NCBI GenBank assembly: GCA_958407465.1
Contig: CATYIV010000014.1
Coordinates: 1-48,893, forward strand
Source of the DNA: an uncultured Collinsella sp.
GTDB lineage: Bacteria; Actinomycetota; Coriobacteriia; Coriobacteriales; Coriobacteriaceae
Direction: 5' to 3'
DNA: 48,893 nt
The notes under the pieces are model-generated. The model worked only from the letters and a program-made list of their open reading frames with translations. It made no database searches and was not told where the DNA came from. Position 1 is the stretch's first letter; each line of letters opens with the position of its first letter. Shown piece after piece: positions 45,853 to 48,893 of the stretch. The translations under genes were made by a program, and so were the position numbers.

Positions 45853-46275
45853 ATGGATACGACAAATAGCTCGCGCGAACTACATCTGACGGTGGCGAAC
45901 GAAGACTACTTGGAGTGCATGGTTCGCATTGAAAGCGAAGAGGGGGAAACCAACGGCGTGCGATCGGTCGACATCGCGCAGCGCCTTGGCGTCTCCAAGG
46001 CATCGGTCAATAAAGCGGTTTCGGCGCTCAAGGCATCCGAGCTTGTCGAGCAATCGCACTACGGCAAGGTGATCCTGACCGATCGCGGCCGCGAGGTTGG
46101 CACGGCTATCTGGTACCGTCATCGCCTCATCCGCACGTTTTTGGTTCAGGAGCTCGGTGTCGAATTTGAGCGAGCCGATTCCGAGGCCTGCATGATGGAG
46201 CATGCGCTATCCGAGGACACGATGAGCCGCTGGCTCGCCTATCTCGAAAAGCAGGGAATCAGCGTCGAGGAATAG
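45853..46275 (+). CDS. MntR/DtxR-family metal-dependent regulator
   Basis: 140 aa, the short (MntR-like) form without an SH3 domain. N-terminal winged helix VRSVDIAQRLGVSKASVNKA, then VSALKASELVEQSHYGKVIL. The dimerisation/metal domain has YRHRLIRTFLVQELGVEFE and SEACMMEHALSEDTMSRW. Likely metal ligands are the Asp and Glu of EDYLE, the His of YRH, and Cys, Glu and His of CMMEH. The Asp is MntR-like (manganese), while the Cys is DtxR-like (iron), so metal preference is uncertain. ATG 45853 has GGACGGAAG upstream. It lies 10 bp before the methyltransferase gene. Confidence 0.9.
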   Translation: MDTTNSSRELHLTVANEDYLECMVRIESEEGETNGVRSVDIAQRLGVSKASVNKAVSALKASELVEQSHYGKVILTDRGREVGTAIWYRHRLIRTFLVQELGVEFERADSEACMMEHALSEDTMSRWLAYLEKQGISVEE

Positions 46276-46285
46276 CGGGATATAT

Positions 46286-47179
46286 ATGGATACGAGTTAT
46301 TACAACCGCTTTGGTGCCGAGGAACTTACGCGCCGCTTGTCGAGCGAGACCTTGTTGGCGCAGGGCCCCATGGGCAGTGTTCTGTTGAGTGAGTACGATG
46401 CCGCCGACATTCCACCGGCGTTTTGGAATCTGGCAGAGCCGCAGACCGTTTCTCGTATCCATCGCTTGTATGTCGCCGCCGGCGCGCAGGTGCTCATTAC
46501 CAACACCTTTCAGGCATCGAGCTATGCCCTCAAGCACGACCAGATTGCGCCGTCCGTGGCGGAGGTCAATCGCGGGGCCGTCGACGATGCCCGCCAGGCG
46601 CACCCTCAGCTGCTGCTAGGCTCGATGGGCCCGATCGGTATTGAGTGGTTTGCCGAGGACTCTGCCGAGTATCGTGAAATCCGAGGCATTGCGCGCGAAC
46701 AGGCGCACACCTTGCTCAACGCCGGCGTTGACGGTCTGCTGATCGAGACGGTGACGTCTATCCGTAATTTGCAGCCCATGCTTGCCGGCGCCCGAGATGC
46801 CGCCGATGGCATGCCTGTTCTGGTGAGTTTTGTCGTTGACGATAAAGGCGACCTGTTGGGCGATGGCCTCAACATCGAGGCAGCCGTTTTGTACGCCGAA
46901 AAACACGGCGCAAATTCGGTTGGTGTTAATTGCTGTTCGCTTGCGGCCGCGAACGCGGCGGTGCCCAGGATGGTTGCATCGGCGACTACTCCCGTCACGG
47001 TGCGTCCCAACGTGGGCGATCCGGTCCAGACTCAGGATGGCCCCGTATGGCACGAGAACCCCGAAGCTTTCGCGCGCGCATGCGTCGAATGGAGACATGC
47101 CGGCGCCGCAATGGTGGGCAGTTGTTGTGGAACCACGGCAATCACTACGGCAGCGATGGCCGAGGCGCTCGATATATAA
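46286..47179 (+). CDS. mmuM: Homocysteine S-methyltransferase
   Basis: 297 aa barrel enzyme that moves a methyl group from S-methylmethionine or a similar donor to homocysteine, making methionine. The zinc ligands are the Cys of GVNCCS and the pair in GSCCGTT. GPMGSVLL at the N-terminus and TNTFQASSYALK are typical. Length fits a stand-alone MmuM/MHT enzyme, but it could be the homocysteine-binding module of a split methionine synthase; no cobalamin partner is in the window. It is 10 bp after the metal regulator and probably co-transcribed. A terminator follows. Confidence 0.85.
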   Translation: MDTSYYNRFGAEELTRRLSSETLLAQGPMGSVLLSEYDAADIPPAFWNLAEPQTVSRIHRLYVAAGAQVLITNTFQASSYALKHDQIAPSVAEVNRGAVDDARQAHPQLLLGSMGPIGIEWFAEDSAEYREIRGIAREQAHTLLNAGVDGLLIETVTSIRNLQPMLAGARDAADGMPVLVSFVVDDKGDLLGDGLNIEAAVLYAEKHGANSVGVNCCSLAAANAAVPRMVASATTPVTVRPNVGDPVQTQDGPVWHENPEAFARACVEWRHAGAAMVGSCCGTTAITTAAMAEALDI

Positions 47180-47185
47180 AGGGCA

Positions 47186-47213
47186 AAACCGCTCCATACG
47201 GGGCGGTTTTTTT
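47186..47213 (+). terminator. Rho-independent terminator after mmuM
   Basis: AAACCGCTCC pairs with GGGGCGGTTT (G-T pair allowed) around ATAC, followed by a run of seven T in total, within 10 bp of the stop codon. Confidence 0.88.
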
Positions 47214-47337
47214 ATTGCTTGCATGTCCTCGGCAGCATTTGCCCAAATGGTGAATGCTGGTGCCGGCAGGTTGCTGAGTGCGTGTTGCGGGTATACCTCA
47301 CGCGTACCATGATCCAAACACTGTGAGGTGTCTGCGC

Positions 47338-48738
47338 GTGTGCGCGATAATTCATTTTGGAACTGACGGTTGGCGCGCTCGCGTCGATGAGGACTTCACT
47401 GCCGATAACGTTGCCCGTATCGCCGATGCCGTCGGCGAGTTGTGGCAAAAGACCAATCCGGGCAAAACGGTATATATAGGGTTCGACACCCGGCCCCTGG
47501 CGAGCGAGTTCGCTGAGCTTGCGGCGGGCGTGCTAGCAGCGCACGGGCTGGACGCCGTGCTCGCTTCGCGACCTGTTCCGACCCCTGCCCTTACGTGGGC
47601 GGCGGCTTATGACGGTGAGGCGTGCGGCGCGCTCATGGTGACGGGGTCCCATCATCCGCAGGGTTATCTGTGCCTCAAGATTCGCATGGGTGACGGCTCG
47701 ACCGCCAACCAGGATGTCATCGAAGAGCTCGAAGAGACCATGGCTCCCGAGCCAATGGGGATCGAGGGGCAATATCGCACCGCGGATATCATTCCTGACT
47801 ATATGCAGGCGGTGGCATCGTTTGTCGATGCCGAAGCCATCCGCGGCGCGCACCTGCGCGTGGTTGTCGATCCCATGGGCGGCGCAGCCCAGGGTTATCT
47901 AGCCGACTTGCTGCGCGAGCTTGGCGTTGAGGTGCACGAGATTCACGCCGGGCAGGCGTCTGACCAAGAAGATATCTGCCCCGACCCCGTTGAGCCTTGG
48001 GTGGACGCTTGCGAGCGCACGGTTATCGATGACGGAGCTTGCGCTGGTCTGGTGACCGACGGCGACGCCGACCGTATCGGTGCGGTTGACGAGCGCGGCA
48101 GATATATACATCCGCATCAGATCATGGCGCTCGTTTTGGGCGACTTGGTTCAATTTCGTAATTTGGAGGGGCGCGTCGTCGTCAATCTTTCATGCTCGAC
48201 GCTCGTGCGTCGCATTGCCGAGGCGCTTGGCTGCCGCGTGACCGTCAAACCAGTCGGTTTCAAATATATAGCGGCGGAGATGAAAAAGGGCGGCGTCCTC
48301 ATAGGCGGCGAAGAAGCCGGTGGTATCGGCATCGCCGCGCATATGCCCGAGCGCGATGGAATCCTCGCCTGTCTAATTCTGTGTGAGCTTATGGCAAAGA
48401 CGGACGCGCCTTTGGGCGTTCTGGTCGACCAACTCGAGGACAGTTTTGGTAAGACGAGTTACGGTCGACGGGATTTGCGCCTTGAGGCCGAAGATGCCGA
48501 AACGTTACGAACCCTGCTGCCGGGCGTAAACCCCAAGTCGATTTGTGGCAAGGTGCCGCAAAACGTTAGTCATATGGATGGCTTGCGTTTGGCATTCGAG
48601 GATGACACGTGGCTGCTGGTCCGTCCTAGCGGGACCGAACCAGTGGTGCGCGTCTACGCCGAGGGGTTCTCGGTGGAAGAGCGCGATGAGTTGCTCGATG
48701 CTGGCTGTGCTTTAGCTAGGGGGACGTATCCGCTTTAA
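47338..48738 (+). CDS. Phosphoglucomutase/phosphomannomutase family protein
   Basis: 466 aa, alpha-D-phosphohexomutase fold. FGTDGWRARVDEDFTADNVA opens domain 1. The phosphoserine loop is MVTGSHHPQGYLCLK (the common form is TASHNP). The metal loop is TDGDADRIG. The sugar loop is GGEEAGGIGI, and the phosphate loop is RPSGTEPVVRVYAEG. GTG 47338 begins MCAIIHFGTDGWR with GAGGTG upstream; the open frame from 47278 adds a non-family leader. Substrate (glucose-, mannose- or glucosamine-phosphate) cannot be fixed; an intact Ser, DGDADR and RPSGTEP indicate an active enzyme. Confidence 0.92.
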   Translation: MCAIIHFGTDGWRARVDEDFTADNVARIADAVGELWQKTNPGKTVYIGFDTRPLASEFAELAAGVLAAHGLDAVLASRPVPTPALTWAAAYDGEACGALMVTGSHHPQGYLCLKIRMGDGSTANQDVIEELEETMAPEPMGIEGQYRTADIIPDYMQAVASFVDAEAIRGAHLRVVVDPMGGAAQGYLADLLRELGVEVHEIHAGQASDQEDICPDPVEPWVDACERTVIDDGACAGLVTDGDADRIGAVDERGRYIHPHQIMALVLGDLVQFRNLEGRVVVNLSCSTLVRRIAEALGCRVTVKPVGFKYIAAEMKKGGVLIGGEEAGGIGIAAHMPERDGILACLILCELMAKTDAPLGVLVDQLEDSFGKTSYGRRDLRLEAEDAETLRTLLPGVNPKSICGKVPQNVSHMDGLRLAFEDDTWLLVRPSGTEPVVRVYAEGFSVEERDELLDAGCALARGTYPL

Positions 48739-48893
48739 CCATGAGACTGCCTTATATAAAGAGAAGCTCGGCGAGCGGTAGTTAACAGCTGGCAAACGTT
48801 AGTCGGATCACAAGATGTGTAGGAAATGTGTACGACCAGATTCCCGCCCGCGGGGCCCCTCCGGTCTGGCAATATATCTCCTTGCCGCGCGGC
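48739..48893. other. Right-hand end, no gene recognised
   Basis: 155 bp. It holds a small CCAGA...TCTGG inverted repeat near the end with a GC-rich centre (48836-48871) and a GGCAA/TTGCC hairpin just beyond. It may be the leader of a gene starting outside the window. Confidence 0.3.

Noticed and set aside
48836..48893. Start of a structured RNA (such as SRP or RNase P RNA) at the right edge
   Set aside because: Only small inverted repeats are visible and the sequence is cut off; no diagnostic motif could be identified.

Overview
The window is about 49 kb of GC-rich chromosomal DNA with frequent GTG and TTG starts, strong AGGAGG-type ribosome binding sites, a wall-anchored (LPYTG) surface protein, a MurA/LytR-CpsA-Psr pair and a complete F-type ATP synthase operon. 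Gene order, codon use and the repeat types suggest a gut actinobacterium of the class Coriobacteriia, most likely Collinsella. That assignment is an inference from gene content, not a database match.

Layout. 1-4.2 kb (minus strand): a MarR-type repressor and the two halves of a heterodimeric ABC exporter; the second half runs off the left edge. A sigma-A promoter with an overlapping inverted-repeat operator drives it. 4.6-5.8 kb: a pyridoxal-kinase-like gene coupled to a small, frameshifted TIGR04076-like gene. 5.9-7.3 kb: an AAA_14/DUF4143 ATPase behind three 33-bp-phased repeats. 7.5-9.2 kb (minus): an MFS exporter followed by a low-molecular-weight tyrosine phosphatase. 9.5-11.4 kb: a single-pass acidic membrane protein and an aldose-1-epimerase-like gene. 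11.7-16.1 kb: a polar amino acid ABC transporter (Tat-type lipoprotein, permease, ATPase) followed by an M20 peptidase. 16.3-26.6 kb: one gene of about 3,450 codons for a giant LPYTG adhesin with a fibro-slime-type head, SpaA/Cna-B modules and about 17 pilin-type isopeptide domains. A run of eight G lies between its best start codon and its signal peptide. 26.7-27.0 kb: a decayed transposase.

27.4-44.1 kb is a conserved housekeeping block: prfA, prmC, an inserted HigBA-like toxin-antitoxin pair, tsaC/sua5, glpK, upp, atpI-like and atpBEFHAGDC, murA and an LCP ligase. Its order resembles the prfA-prmC-tsaC-upp-atp-murA order of Bacillus. 44.5-48.7 kb: pepT (minus), a MntR/DtxR-type metal regulator, homocysteine methyltransferase and a phosphohexomutase.

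The most unusual feature is in the intergenic DNA. Four copies of a ~150-nt element (4276, 11371, 28444, 44091) fold into the same three helices with compensatory base changes and share fixed single-stranded motifs. Around them are several kinds of short palindromes built on a GGGAC core, resembling REP sequences. One such sequence lies inside the M20 peptidase coding region. No tRNA, rRNA or CRISPR array was seen.
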